A stretch of DNA of 11,551 nucleotides from Bacillota bacterium (GCA_023412635.1 JAEYNI010000275.1:1-11551), one strand, 5' to 3'. Positions 1 through 7,261 are shown, numbered from the stretch's first letter. Program-made: numbers and translations. The notes: generated from the sequence alone by a model not told the origin.

Positions 1-251
1 GAATCTATAACACCGGAGGAAATAAGGACACCATATTTAGGACGTCCTAACCTCTTAAAGTCATCATTGTTCTTCCAGTTAGGCTGAGCAATTATGCCGA
101 CTTTAAAGCCCTCACTTTCCAGAACTCGTGTAATTATCGCATGTCCAAAGCTTGGATGGTCTACGTATGCATCTCCGCTTATATACAGAAAATCCAGCTG
201 TTCCCAGCTGCGATCATTCATATCTTCAAAGCTTATAGGTAAAAAAGCCAT
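1..251 (-). CDS. ygiQ: YgiQ-family (UPF0313) radical SAM protein, N-terminal part only
   Basis: This is a partial gene. The start codon is at 251 and the frame stays open to the window edge, giving 83 codons. The visible residues begin MAFLPISFEDM and continue through the stretch with SGDAYVDHPSFG, AIITRVLESEGFKVGIIAQP and the tryptophan that follows. This is the characteristic N-terminus of the YgiQ/UPF0313 radical SAM family, where it precedes the catalytic barrel. The CxxxCxxC iron-sulfur motif lies outside the window and was not seen. An AAAGGAC ribosome site at 259-265, seven bases upstream, supports this start. The family's substrate is not established, so no reaction is assigned. It is transcribed in the same direction as the upstream ATPase/Toprim pair but is separated from it by over 200 bases containing hairpins, so it probably has its own promoter. 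Confidence 0.88.
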   Translation of the reverse strand, partial: MAFLPISFEDMNDRSWEQLDFLYISGDAYVDHPSFGHAIITRVLESEGFKVGIIAQPNWKNNDDFKRLGRPKYGVLISSGVID

Positions 252-331
252 TAAAATCGTCCTTTACAATAATTTAAACTACATGATTCTTACTACTAGA
301 TCTTATATCTTCGGCAAACAAAGCCAGTATT

Positions 332-359
332 ATTCTATCATAAAAAAGTGAATGGTGAA
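332..359 (-). promoter_or_regulatory. Possible promoter for ygiQ
   Basis: On the minus strand, an extended -10 (TGA followed by TAGAAT, hexamer at 332-337) lies 16 bases from TTCACC (354-359), a 4/6 match to a -35 box. The -35 falls inside the AGTGAAT-type repeat, so the repeat may supply part of the promoter. This is a consensus match by eye only. Confidence 0.3.
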
Positions 360-440
360 AAATGAAAAGTGAATAGTTATAGTTGACTTGCTTCGCAAGT
401 CTAAGAATAAAGGCTTGCACAAGCAAGCCTTTATTCTTAG
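341..440 (+). repeat. Dispersed intergenic repeat, left copy
   Basis: The left copy starts with TAAAAAAG, followed by AGTGAATGGTGAA, then the 16-base word ATGAAAAGTGAATAGT at 362-377. Two hairpins follow: GACTTGC-TTC-GCAAGTC (385-401) and a perfect 18-bp stem with a 4-base loop (401-440). The same word and the same AGGCTTGC-N4-GCAAGCCT core occur in opposite orientation at 2456-2564. The two copies bracket the ATPase/Toprim gene pair. Such A-rich AGTGAA tracts ending in hairpins look like a small non-coding repeat family. Mobility is an inference. Confidence 0.65.
401..440. terminator. Long perfect stem-loop after the Toprim-like gene
   Basis: CTAAGAATAAAGGCTTGC at 401-418 pairs perfectly with 423-440 around the loop ACAA. 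It lies 36 bases beyond the stop codon of the Toprim-like gene. Neither side carries a clean U-tract, so it is an atypical intrinsic terminator. It may instead protect the mRNA 3' end or simply be the hairpin of the repeat. The structure is certain; the terminator role is inferred. Confidence 0.5.
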
Positions 441-475
441 GATAACAAAAAATATAGGTTATTGTATGTATAAAA

Positions 476-1207
476 TTAATATTGTATATATTTAGGATTG
501 TAATCCACTATGTAGAAAGCACATGTACAGAGCACTGAGAGGACTTTTTCTCGTTCTACTTTTAGTAGCTGTTTCTTTAATACTTCCATCAAATCAGGCA
601 GAATAAAACTATCTATTCTGTCTATTTCAGTTATATACCATGCTTTTTCAATATTCTGCCTAATTACGATATTGCATTCTTTACGATTAGCCGCAAATTT
701 CAAATAATTTCGGTTTCTGTTTTCCTTGTTTACTCTTTGCTTATATGTTCCTTTATTTAATTCATCTAATGAAACCACACAAGCAATATAATCTTCGTCG
801 GGTATTGATTTCATATGGTAAAATGATTCAACCATTGGATAATTTATATATAGTTTACCCGTATCAGATGATTCATTAAAATATTGCATCATTTCTTGTA
901 TTTTTCCACTAGAAAACAATTGATCGTGAGGTTCAAAATCAAATACTAAAATGATATCAGAATAATGTACATCAAAAATTTTCTTTCTTTCGGAATCCAT
1001 TTCTTTTTCCTTAAGTAATTGCAGTAGATCTATTGAATCAGGATTCCCATCAGCAAACATTTGATTATATAGTACATAGATATTAGTATTATATGATACC
1101 ACCTCATGTCTGCTATCTATACCATATATATGCAATAAATGGTTAAAAAGTCTTAAATCAGTTTTTGCTCCTTCGACTAAGACTAGAATCTGACTTGTTT
1201 TATCCAT
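476..1207 (-). CDS. Toprim/RloB-like protein, putative effector of a two-gene defence system
   Basis: The product is 243 residues. ILVLVEGAKTD at residues 7-17 resembles Toprim motif I, with E12 as the conserved acid. A hydrophobic strand ending in FDFE (D90, E92) fits the second acidic Toprim motif. INYPMVESFYH (121-131) resembles the N-P-x-x-E stretch of RloB/AbiLii-type proteins. No signal peptide or membrane segment is visible. The start is placed at ATG 1207 because it gives an 8-base overlap with the ATPase stop and has a GGTG site just upstream. A GTG at 1219 would add four residues. The overlap indicates translational coupling and a shared function. Known relatives in layout are AbiL and PARIS, where an ABC-type ATPase controls a Toprim-like partner. 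I infer an RNA- or DNA-cleaving effector role. The family call rests on motifs alone. Confidence 0.62.
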   Translation of the reverse strand: MDKTSQILVLVEGAKTDLRLFNHLLHIYGIDSRHEVVSYNTNIYVLYNQMFADGNPDSIDLLQLLKEKEMDSERKKIFDVHYSDIILVFDFEPHDQLFSSGKIQEMMQYFNESSDTGKLYINYPMVESFYHMKSIPDEDYIACVVSLDELNKGTYKQRVNKENRNRNYLKFAANRKECNIVIRQNIEKAWYITEIDRIDSFILPDLMEVLKKQLLKVEREKVLSVLCTCAFYIVDYNPKYIQY

Positions 1208-2297
1208 TAAATTCACCACTCATGTACAACTTCTCTAAATTATGACCCTCTCGAAGCTCCCGTTCAGTTGCATTTACAAGAGAAGTAAGTTTTTTCTTCG
1301 TTAAAATAAAATAGCAGTCGGGGCGCATAATACGGTTAGTTAGCAAATTTGTATTGTGAGAAGTTAAAATAACCTGTGTGTTAGGCATACTTTCCAGCAT
1401 AGTAACAATACTCTCAGCCAGTTCATAATGATAATATGCATCAAATTCATCAATAAACATAAATGTAACATCAGTACAAGTTTTATACCAATAGAAAAAA
1501 GAGTACAATGCTTTAGTACCGCTTGATGCAACTTTAAAAAAAGGTAAAGGAGTTTCACTGTTAAAGTATAATCTTTTCTGACCATCACTATCTTTTTTAA
1601 CAATGAGGCTTTCTTCTACTCCTGATTTATGGAGGAAACTTTCAAATTCCGAAAGTACTTCTGGATTAAAAATAAAATCATAATAATCATTACTTTTACT
1701 TTTATACCCGATGTATCTATTCTCGTCTAAGCTTCTAAACCAAAGCATATTCGAAACATATCTCATTAGATTGCGAAGTGGATGATTGTTGTCAAGGATA
1801 GTATTATTAATAACATATTTAAGAATTGAATCGGTATCTTGAAAGGCCCAATTCAATGTTGGTGCAATTTCCACTATTCCATCAGTGTTCCCTTTATCCT
1901 TTATATAATCATATTCGAACAGCATCGAACCATCAATATCAATTTTTTCATAAATCAGACTTTGCTTATTGTCCTTTCGATACCTGTAGTCAATCTCTTG
2001 ATTGTCAAACTGAAAAATATAATGGAATTCAGCATAATCGTTAAGACTGTTTACATTTAGATAATATTCATATAAGCCTGGTGTTACATTTTTACCTGAC
2101 AAATGGGAAACAATATCAAAAATTGCAAGTCCAAAATTGGATTTACCGATTGAGTTTTGTCCATATATAATAATCTTGCTCAGCAGGTTTTTAGTAATAC
2201 AGTTTGAATTAAACTTGTAATCACGTACATCTGAAAAGTCCAATTTTATTATGTCTTTAAAGTTCTTAAAACCTGATACTTCAAATAACTTAAGCAT
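1200..2297 (-). CDS. ABC/OLD-type AAA ATPase, putative sensor of a two-gene defence system
   Basis: The product is 365 residues. It opens with the SMC/RecF-like strand and FKNFKD (10-15). Walker A is G46-QNSI-GKS53. A signature-like SSGTKAL lies at 258-264, Walker B is FMFIDE (279-284, D283 and E284), and the H-loop is TSHNTNLL (H314). The tail has HNLEKLYMSGEF, typical of RloA/AbiLi-like ATPases. The frame ends just after it, so no fused Toprim nuclease is present, unlike true OLD proteins. That activity appears to lie in the overlapping downstream gene. The start is at ATG 2297, because GAGGGG at 2307-2312 sits 9 bases upstream. The TTG at 2303 is only three bases from that site. A SIGMA-A-like promoter abuts the gene. 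I infer a cytosolic phage- or damage-sensing ATPase. An ABC-ATPase of the SMC-like superfamily is near certain; the defence role is probable. Confidence 0.8.
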   Translation of the reverse strand: MLKLFEVSGFKNFKDIIKLDFSDVRDYKFNSNCITKNLLSKIIIYGQNSIGKSNFGLAIFDIVSHLSGKNVTPGLYEYYLNVNSLNDYAEFHYIFQFDNQEIDYRYRKDNKQSLIYEKIDIDGSMLFEYDYIKDKGNTDGIVEIAPTLNWAFQDTDSILKYVINNTILDNNHPLRNLMRYVSNMLWFRSLDENRYIGYKSKSNDYYDFIFNPEVLSEFESFLHKSGVEESLIVKKDSDGQKRLYFNSETPLPFFKVASSGTKALYSFFYWYKTCTDVTFMFIDEFDAYYHYELAESIVTMLESMPNTQVILTSHNTNLLTNRIMRPDCYFILTKKKLTSLVNATERELREGHNLEKLYMSGEFNG

Positions 2298-2306
2298 TGA
2301 CAATCA

Positions 2307-2346
2307 CCCCTCATATCTATTATATCCAAAAAAGTAATAAAGGCAA
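2307..2346 (-). promoter_or_regulatory. Promoter and ribosome site of the ATPase/Toprim operon
   Basis: On the minus strand, TTGCCT (2341-2346, 4/6 match to the -35) lies 16 bases from a perfect TATAAT (2319-2324). The SD GAGGGG at 2307-2312 begins only about six bases past the -10. Transcription would therefore start almost on the SD, leaving a leader of roughly 15 bases with little room for leader-based control. Confidence 0.55.
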
Positions 2347-2455
2347 CGGCATCCGGAAATTTTTTACGGAGTAAATGTAATTTTTTTTCGGGGTTTTGAT
2401 TTGTGCATTTGAATTGAAATAATAAGTAATATTATGGATTTTTAATCTTATTGGA

Positions 2456-2564
2456 TTTCACCCTTCACTATTCACTTTCCACTGTCATAAATAAATTCAG
2501 GCTTGCGTTAGCAAGCCTACCTTAACTTTTTACTATTCACTTTTCATCTTTCGCTGCTTTTTTA
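2456..2564 (-). repeat. Dispersed intergenic repeat, right copy in inverted orientation
   Basis: Read on the minus strand, this copy begins TAAAAAAG (2557-2564), has ATGAAAAGTGAATAGT at 2532-2547 and the hairpin AGGCTTGC-TAAC-GCAAGCCT at 2499-2518. It ends with a further AAAGTGAATAGT (2467-2478) followed by GAAGGGTGAAA. The order matches the left copy at 341-440 in reverse orientation. Its outer edge is about 20 bases from the stop of the TPR gene. Confidence 0.65.
2499..2518. terminator. Stem-loop after the TPR gene
   Basis: A perfect 8-bp AGGCTTGC/GCAAGCCT stem has a 4-base loop. On the minus strand it is followed by GAATTTATTTATG, a broken T-rich run, so it could weakly terminate the TPR transcript. 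It is also the hairpin of the right repeat copy. Confidence 0.45.
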
Positions 2565-2584
2565 AGCAATCCCTCTCAAAACTA

Positions 2585-4405
2585 CTATTCTACCTCACTC
2601 AACAGCTTCCCCTGTAATGAGTCGAATACATTATTCACATATACCTGCTGTTTGATTTCGGGATTAATACTAATGGCCTTTTTCAGGTTATCCAAAGCAA
2701 TATCCTGCTTCTTCATCAAAGCATATACTGCTGCTATATTATAGTATATCTCCGCCTCGCTGACATTCTGGTTCAGTGCTCTACTGTAAGCCTTTAAAGC
2801 CTCTTCATACTTCTTAGTCTCCGTAAGCGAAGCGCCAAGGTAGTAATATATTTCGATATCATCAGGATTTTTCTCAATAGCACGCTTGAAGACATCAGCC
2901 GCATCATCATACCTTCTGAGTTCAAATAGCACTATACCCATGTTATAGTATAATTTATAGTTGTCGGTGCAGGCCTTTATGCCGTTGGTATAGGTAGCTA
3001 ACGCTTCCATGGGACTGTCAATTTTGGAGAAAAGGATTCCCAGATTATTATATGCGTCAACAAAGTCTATTTTATTCAAAATTGACCCCTTATACAGCTC
3101 AATTGCCTTTGAGATCTCTCCCATTTCTTCATAGACCAGAGCCAGATTAAACATACAGCTGTGGCTTTGAGGATTCAATTCAACCGCTCTTTGATACTCA
3201 TTAACGGCCTTGTTCAAATCCTTCAGTTTAAAATAGCAGCCAGCAAGGTTGTAATGTCCGATAAAATCATCTTTATTTATTGCTATATAAGACTTATAAA
3301 CCTTTACAGCCTGTTCATAACTCTTGCGGTTCATCAAAAGCCTGCCCAGTTCTGCATAACCATCGGGTTTTTCCGGTATCAACCTGATACACTTTCTGAA
3401 GCATTCCTCGGCCTGGTCATTGTTCTCAAGCTCAGTGAATAGTTTTCCCAGCAAGAGCGAAATGTTATAGTTATTACTGTCTTTTTCAAGAATTTGCTGA
3501 TAATATTTAACAGCTTCCAGCCTGTTTCCTCTTTCAGTAAATATTCTTCCAATTCCTTCTTTTGCGATATTGAATTCAGGATTGATTTCAAGGGCTTTCT
3601 CAAAGTTGTCCAGGGCAAAGTCAAGTTTTCCCATATATAAATAGGTTACACCGATATTATAATAGACAAGGTATTGCTTAAGTTGAATATTTTTAATAGC
3701 TTCTGAATTTGAAGAAGTATTGTTTGAAGTATTTTTTGAAGTATTACTTGAATCCTTTTTCGAAGTCTTTTTCAGCTGTTCGATAAGTTGAGTATTTAAC
3801 TCCAGAACCCTTCTGTAATAGCCTTGGGCTTCACTGTACATACCCTTTTTAAAGGTTATATTTGCGTAGTTAAAGTACAAGTTTGATGAAGAACCTACCA
3901 GACCTATCAAGCTGTTATAAACCTCATAGGCATCATCATAGCACTCATTACTATAAAGATTTTCAGCCTGTATAAGCTTTTTTCTTATACCCTTGAACAA
4001 GTCCTCCCTGATAAAACCAAGCTCCGAAATTGTATCGTTTACAAAGGCCTCATTGGAAATGATACTCATTACTTCTGGGGTATTTTCGTTTATGACGGTT
4101 TTATTTCTCTCAGTTGTAATAAACCCTTCAAAACTTCCGTTCTCCTTAATCTTTTTAATCATTGATCGATAGTCGTAGGCAATGAGCAAACAAGGAAAAA
4201 CTATACCGCAAATAAGGTAAAACAATTCAATAGTATTACTTGTATGAACCTGGTTTATCAGGGACAATAATACTATTGTCAAAGCAGAGAGCTGAAGAGT
4301 AAAGGAAACGAGAGTTAGAATACTCTTGGTCTTCAGAAGTCTATAAAATACATACACCAGTAATAAAACCAGAAGAACCATATTAAATGTAGTCAACAGA
4401 AACAT
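2585..4405 (-). CDS. Membrane-anchored tetratricopeptide repeat protein
   Basis: The product is 606 residues of unknown function. Three hydrophobic segments (about 3-24, 28-51, 59-77) form an N-terminal membrane anchor. A TPR-like helical pair (about 145-205) follows, then a short K/S/N/T-rich linker (about 214-238). About ten tandem 34-residue TPR units then run from near 246 to 585, with typical YYNIG, A-L-x-x-Y/F and INP/LNP signatures. TPR arrays are protein-binding scaffolds, so it probably assembles partners at the membrane. Start 4405 is chosen because GGGGG at 4413-4417 sits seven bases upstream and because it starts directly at the first membrane segment. ATG 4471 in the same frame would add 22 poorly hydrophobic residues. 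It lies downstream of ftsK on the same strand. A lone TATAAT at 4524-4529 has no convincing -35, so it may rely on ftsK read-through. No catalytic motif is visible. Confidence 0.85.
   Translation of the reverse strand: MFLLTTFNMVLLVLLLVYVFYRLLKTKSILTLVSFTLQLSALTIVLLSLINQVHTSNTIELFYLICGIVFPCLLIAYDYRSMIKKIKENGSFEGFITTERNKTVINENTPEVMSIISNEAFVNDTISELGFIREDLFKGIRKKLIQAENLYSNECYDDAYEVYNSLIGLVGSSSNLYFNYANITFKKGMYSEAQGYYRRVLELNTQLIEQLKKTSKKDSSNTSKNTSNNTSSNSEAIKNIQLKQYLVYYNIGVTYLYMGKLDFALDNFEKALEINPEFNIAKEGIGRIFTERGNRLEAVKYYQQILEKDSNNYNISLLLGKLFTELENNDQAEECFRKCIRLIPEKPDGYAELGRLLMNRKSYEQAVKVYKSYIAINKDDFIGHYNLAGCYFKLKDLNKAVNEYQRAVELNPQSHSCMFNLALVYEEMGEISKAIELYKGSILNKIDFVDAYNNLGILFSKIDSPMEALATYTNGIKACTDNYKLYYNMGIVLFELRRYDDAADVFKRAIEKNPDDIEIYYYLGASLTETKKYEEALKAYSRALNQNVSEAEIYYNIAAVYALMKKQDIALDNLKKAISINPEIKQQVYVNNVFDSLQGKLLSEVE
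3714..3752 (-). repeat. 12-base in-frame tandem repeat inside the TPR gene
   Basis: Three near-identical 12-base units starting GAAGTATT (3714-3725, 3726-3737, 3738-3749) and a partial fourth encode a tetrapeptide pattern N-T-S-x within the linker between the first TPR-like pair and the main TPR array. Because units are multiples of three, slippage would change linker length without breaking the frame. Confidence 0.75.
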
Positions 4406-4576
4406 ACCTGCACCCCCACGTATATCCGGCCGGCTTACAAAAATGTATTTAAAGAACCTACATCCTTTCATTCTGTGCCTGGAGCCTGAATCTTTTGCAT
4501 TAATCTAATTACCTATTTATTTGATTATATTAAGAAGACTGGCTGATTATTTATCCAGGGAAATATGCATATAAAT

Positions 4577-7156
4577 TTACTGCTGTTTTGCTTTCTGTCT
4601 GTCCTTGTCATTCATTTGCATCTCCATCCATTGCTGCCTGGTTATCAGCACCTGTCTGGGTTTGCTGCCCTCAAACCGACCGACTATGTTTCGAGCCTCC
4701 ATTTGATCAATTATTCTGGCAGCTCTGGAATAACCCACTTTAAACTTTCTCTGCACAAGTGAAACCGAAGCCTGACCTGCTTCAACCACCATATCAATGG
4801 CCTGATTCAGCAATTCATCGTTATCACCGGCATTTTCTTCATTTCCTGTACTGTGGTCATTTATCTTTTCTATAATGTTTTCATCATAGTTGGAGTATCC
4901 CTGAGTTTTTATAAACTCAACTACCTTTTCAACCTCGCTGTCCGAAACAAAGGAGCCTTTTACGCGTAGAGGCTTTGGTTCTCCAACCGGATAGAACAGC
5001 ATATCTCCCCTGCCAAGCAGCTTCTCAGCACCACTCATATCAAGTATGGTTCTGGAATCCACCTGGGACGAAACTGCAAAAGATATCCTAGAAGGTATAT
5101 TCGCCTTAATTACACCGGTTATGACATCCACTGATGGTCTCTGAGTGGCAATAACCAGGTGCATGCCTGCTGCTCTGGCCATCTGCGCCAAACGGCATAT
5201 TGCATCCTCTACATCGTTAGGAGCCACCATCATAAGGTCTGCCAGCTCGTCCACTATAATAACTACCTGCGGTAATATGCCAGGCTCGTCATTTGCCTTC
5301 AGCATGGCGTTATACCCTTTTAAATCTCTTACACCCTTGTCTGCAAAGAGCTTGTATCTGTTTACCATTTCCTGAACAGCCCAATTCAAGGCACCAGCCG
5401 CCTTTTTAGGGTCTGTAACAACCGGTATCAGTAAATGAGGTATGCCGTTATAAATACCCAATTCAACTACTTTCGGGTCAACCATCAATAGCTTGACCTC
5501 ATCAGGAGAAGCCTTAAACAAAATACTCATAATAAGGCTGTTTATACATACACTCTTACCTGAACCGGTGGCACCGGCAACAAGTAAGTGAGGCATCTTA
5601 GCTATATCAGCAACAACTGTTTCCCCTGAAATATCCTTACCCACCGAGAAAGCAAGCTTGGAGGGATGGTTTGCAAACTCTTTTGATTCCAGAATGTCCT
5701 TTAACAATACTGCTGACATTTCCTTGTTCGGAACCTCTATACCCACCGCTGCCTTTCCCGGAATCGGTGCCTCGATTCTTACCCCGGCTGCCGCCAGGTT
5801 CAACGCTATATCATCCGACAGATTGACAATTTTACTAACCTTGACTCCGGGGCTTGGCTGGATCTCATAACGGGTGACAGCCGGACCACGGCTGATATTA
5901 ATGACTCTTGCCTCAACACCGAAACTTTTCAAGGTATCCTCAAGCTTTTTTGCTCCTTCCAAAGCACTGTTTTTCAATGCCTTTACATTGGTAGCATCAT
6001 CCTTGCTTTCATCCAGCAGATCCAGTGAAGGATAGTTATATATAAGCGGTTTGGCAGGTTCAACCTGTGGAATGATTATATCACCGCTGTCTTCTGACAT
6101 ACTTGAATCTATAGAATTACCCTGGTCAGACCTTCCGCTATCATTTACTCCGCTTTGAGCATCGCTTTCAGACTGGGAGTCCGATAAATCATTCTCCACC
6201 ACTTCAATACACTGTTCATCATAATCAAGTCTTTCAGGAGAGATTCCCATACCTTTTATATCAGCAACCACTAAATCGTCGGCAACATCATCATTAAAAC
6301 CTGTAAGCCCCACTGTAAAAGTCTCCTCAGCCTGACCCGCCATTTCTGCTGCATCGGTATTTAGTGCCGTTGCTACTTCTGAATCGTCCTTCCCCAACTT
6401 CTTTGGAGTTTTGTTTGCCCGGTTTTCTCTTTCTATTTTGAAGTTGATAATCTTTCGCTTACCCGCCGAGGCTGTTTCTTCCTCTTCATCATTGGACTGA
6501 TTTGCAAGTGCAGCTTCTCTCTCCATCATCTTTTCGGCTTTCTTTATTTTTCGGTTCTCGTTTGCAGTTTTAACCTTTTTTGAAAAAAAGGCAGAAGCAT
6601 TTTTGAGAAATGCTGCCATTGAAACATTGGTTAGAAGTATTATATCTATAACTGAAATTGTAGTAAGAATTATTATGGTACCCAATATCTGAAAGGTCAT
6701 TAACAACGGTAAAGTTATAAGTCCTCCTAATAATCCTCCACCGTTAATATTTGTACCCTGTGTATAAAACTCCTTCAAACTCAAATAAAAGGACCTTCCA
6801 GAATAGTCATCATAGTTGAACTCAGCAACCTGAAAATATGACGAAATAAGCACCAGAAAAATACCAAGATATATAATTCTGAGCTTAAAGGTATGCGAAT
6901 CCTTTTTAAAAATCATTGCAATCCCATATACAATCAATATCACGGGAACTATAAATGCAGGAATACCCAAAAAACCTAAAAGAATATTCGAAATAACTTT
7001 TCCAAATACCCCCATTGATTTACTAAATAAAAAACTAAAAAGTGATAATACACCAAACGCAAAGAGTATAAGGCCTAATATTTCATTTTTATACCTTGAA
7101 AAGCCACTTTCCACTCTCTTATATTTTTTCTTCTTTTGTACCTTTTTGACTTGCAT
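4577..7156 (-). CDS. ftsK: DNA translocase FtsK/SpoIIIE
   Basis: The product is 859 residues, a hexameric ATP-driven pump that moves chromosomal DNA through the division or sporulation septum. About four membrane segments occupy residues 26-175. A long acidic, serine-rich linker (about 220-365) follows. The alpha/beta motor has Walker A GATGSGKS (528-535) and Walker B VVIIVDE (631-637), with the family stretches MVDPK, ATQRPSVDVITG and NIPSRISFAV. A C-terminal winged-helix gamma domain (about 780-840, including RKFKVGYSRAARIIDQME) would read polar sequence signals on the chromosome. The start is set at ATG 7156 because GAGGGG (7164-7169) is seven bases upstream. The in-frame ATG at 7169-7171 overlaps that SD. 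Sequence alone does not separate FtsK from SpoIIIE. The TPR gene follows on the same strand with no strong terminator between. Confidence 0.96.
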   Translation of the reverse strand: MQVKKVQKKKKYKRVESGFSRYKNEILGLILFAFGVLSLFSFLFSKSMGVFGKVISNILLGFLGIPAFIVPVILIVYGIAMIFKKDSHTFKLRIIYLGIFLVLISSYFQVAEFNYDDYSGRSFYLSLKEFYTQGTNINGGGLLGGLITLPLLMTFQILGTIIILTTISVIDIILLTNVSMAAFLKNASAFFSKKVKTANENRKIKKAEKMMEREAALANQSNDEEEETASAGKRKIINFKIERENRANKTPKKLGKDDSEVATALNTDAAEMAGQAEETFTVGLTGFNDDVADDLVVADIKGMGISPERLDYDEQCIEVVENDLSDSQSESDAQSGVNDSGRSDQGNSIDSSMSEDSGDIIIPQVEPAKPLIYNYPSLDLLDESKDDATNVKALKNSALEGAKKLEDTLKSFGVEARVINISRGPAVTRYEIQPSPGVKVSKIVNLSDDIALNLAAAGVRIEAPIPGKAAVGIEVPNKEMSAVLLKDILESKEFANHPSKLAFSVGKDISGETVVADIAKMPHLLVAGATGSGKSVCINSLIMSILFKASPDEVKLLMVDPKVVELGIYNGIPHLLIPVVTDPKKAAGALNWAVQEMVNRYKLFADKGVRDLKGYNAMLKANDEPGILPQVVIIVDELADLMMVAPNDVEDAICRLAQMARAAGMHLVIATQRPSVDVITGVIKANIPSRISFAVSSQVDSRTILDMSGAEKLLGRGDMLFYPVGEPKPLRVKGSFVSDSEVEKVVEFIKTQGYSNYDENIIEKINDHSTGNEENAGDNDELLNQAIDMVVEAGQASVSLVQRKFKVGYSRAARIIDQMEARNIVGRFEGSKPRQVLITRQQWMEMQMNDKDRQKAKQQ

Positions 7157-7163
7157 CAGTACA

Positions 7164-7169
7164 CCCCTC
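7164..7169 (-). promoter_or_regulatory. Ribosome binding site deciding the ftsK start
   Basis: GAGGGG on the minus strand lies seven bases before ATG 7156. The alternative ATG at 7171 overlaps this site and has no SD of its own. The same GAGGGGTG octamer precedes the ATPase gene. Confidence 0.75.
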
Positions 7170-7201
7170 ATCAGTTATTATCAAAAGGCTAAACTAATCT
7201 T

Positions 7202-7222
7202 ATATGCCTGTTGTTGGCATAT
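7202..7222 (-). promoter_or_regulatory. Predicted 5'-end stem-loop of the ftsK transcript
   Basis: ATATGCC and GGCATAT form a perfect 7-bp inverted repeat with a 7-base loop. It starts about seven bases past the ftsK -10, so the mRNA would begin in or at this stem. It could protect the 5' end, or the palindrome could be an operator. Both roles are inferences. Confidence 0.45.
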
Positions 7223-7228
7223 GAAGAA

Positions 7229-7237
7229 ATTATATCA
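7229..7237 (-). promoter_or_regulatory. Extended -10 promoter of ftsK
   Basis: TGA followed by a perfect TATAAT (hexamer 7229-7234) reads toward ftsK. The -35 region (TGGAAC at 17 bases) is a poor match, which is common for extended -10 promoters. Tandem 20-base repeats lie just upstream at 7262-7301. Confidence 0.6.
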
Positions 7238-7261
7238 CATTTTCGAGATTTGTTCCATCGG

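Noticed and set aside
94..351. Plus-strand open frame of 85 codons near the left edge
   Set aside because: It is antisense to the recognisable YgiQ N-terminus and runs into the repeat region; the residues match no family and it lacks an SD.
1364..1603. Alternative minus-strand frame inside the ATPase gene
   Set aside because: It overlaps the signature, Walker B and H-loop region of the ATPase in another frame and has no independent support.
476..2297. Firm naming as PARIS, AbiL, Gabija or Septu
   Set aside because: Motifs support ATPase plus Toprim-like partner but not a named type. Gabija has a fused Toprim and a helicase partner, Septu has an HNH partner, and neither fits; AbiL or PARIS cannot be chosen by eye.
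476..2297. Recent transfer judged from base composition
   Set aside because: Lines I counted by eye in the cassette ranged from about 28 to 37 percent GC, but a line in ylmH was as low as 25 percent, so composition alone does not separate the cassette; a sliding-window calculation would decide.
341..2564. Complete insertion sequence or transposon
   Set aside because: No transposase or integrase gene and no clear target-site duplication; the flanking inverted copies are non-coding and could be independent.
2557..2575. Small TGCTT-AAAA-AAGCA hairpin after the TPR gene as terminator
   Set aside because: Only about five base pairs and no T-run follows on the minus strand.
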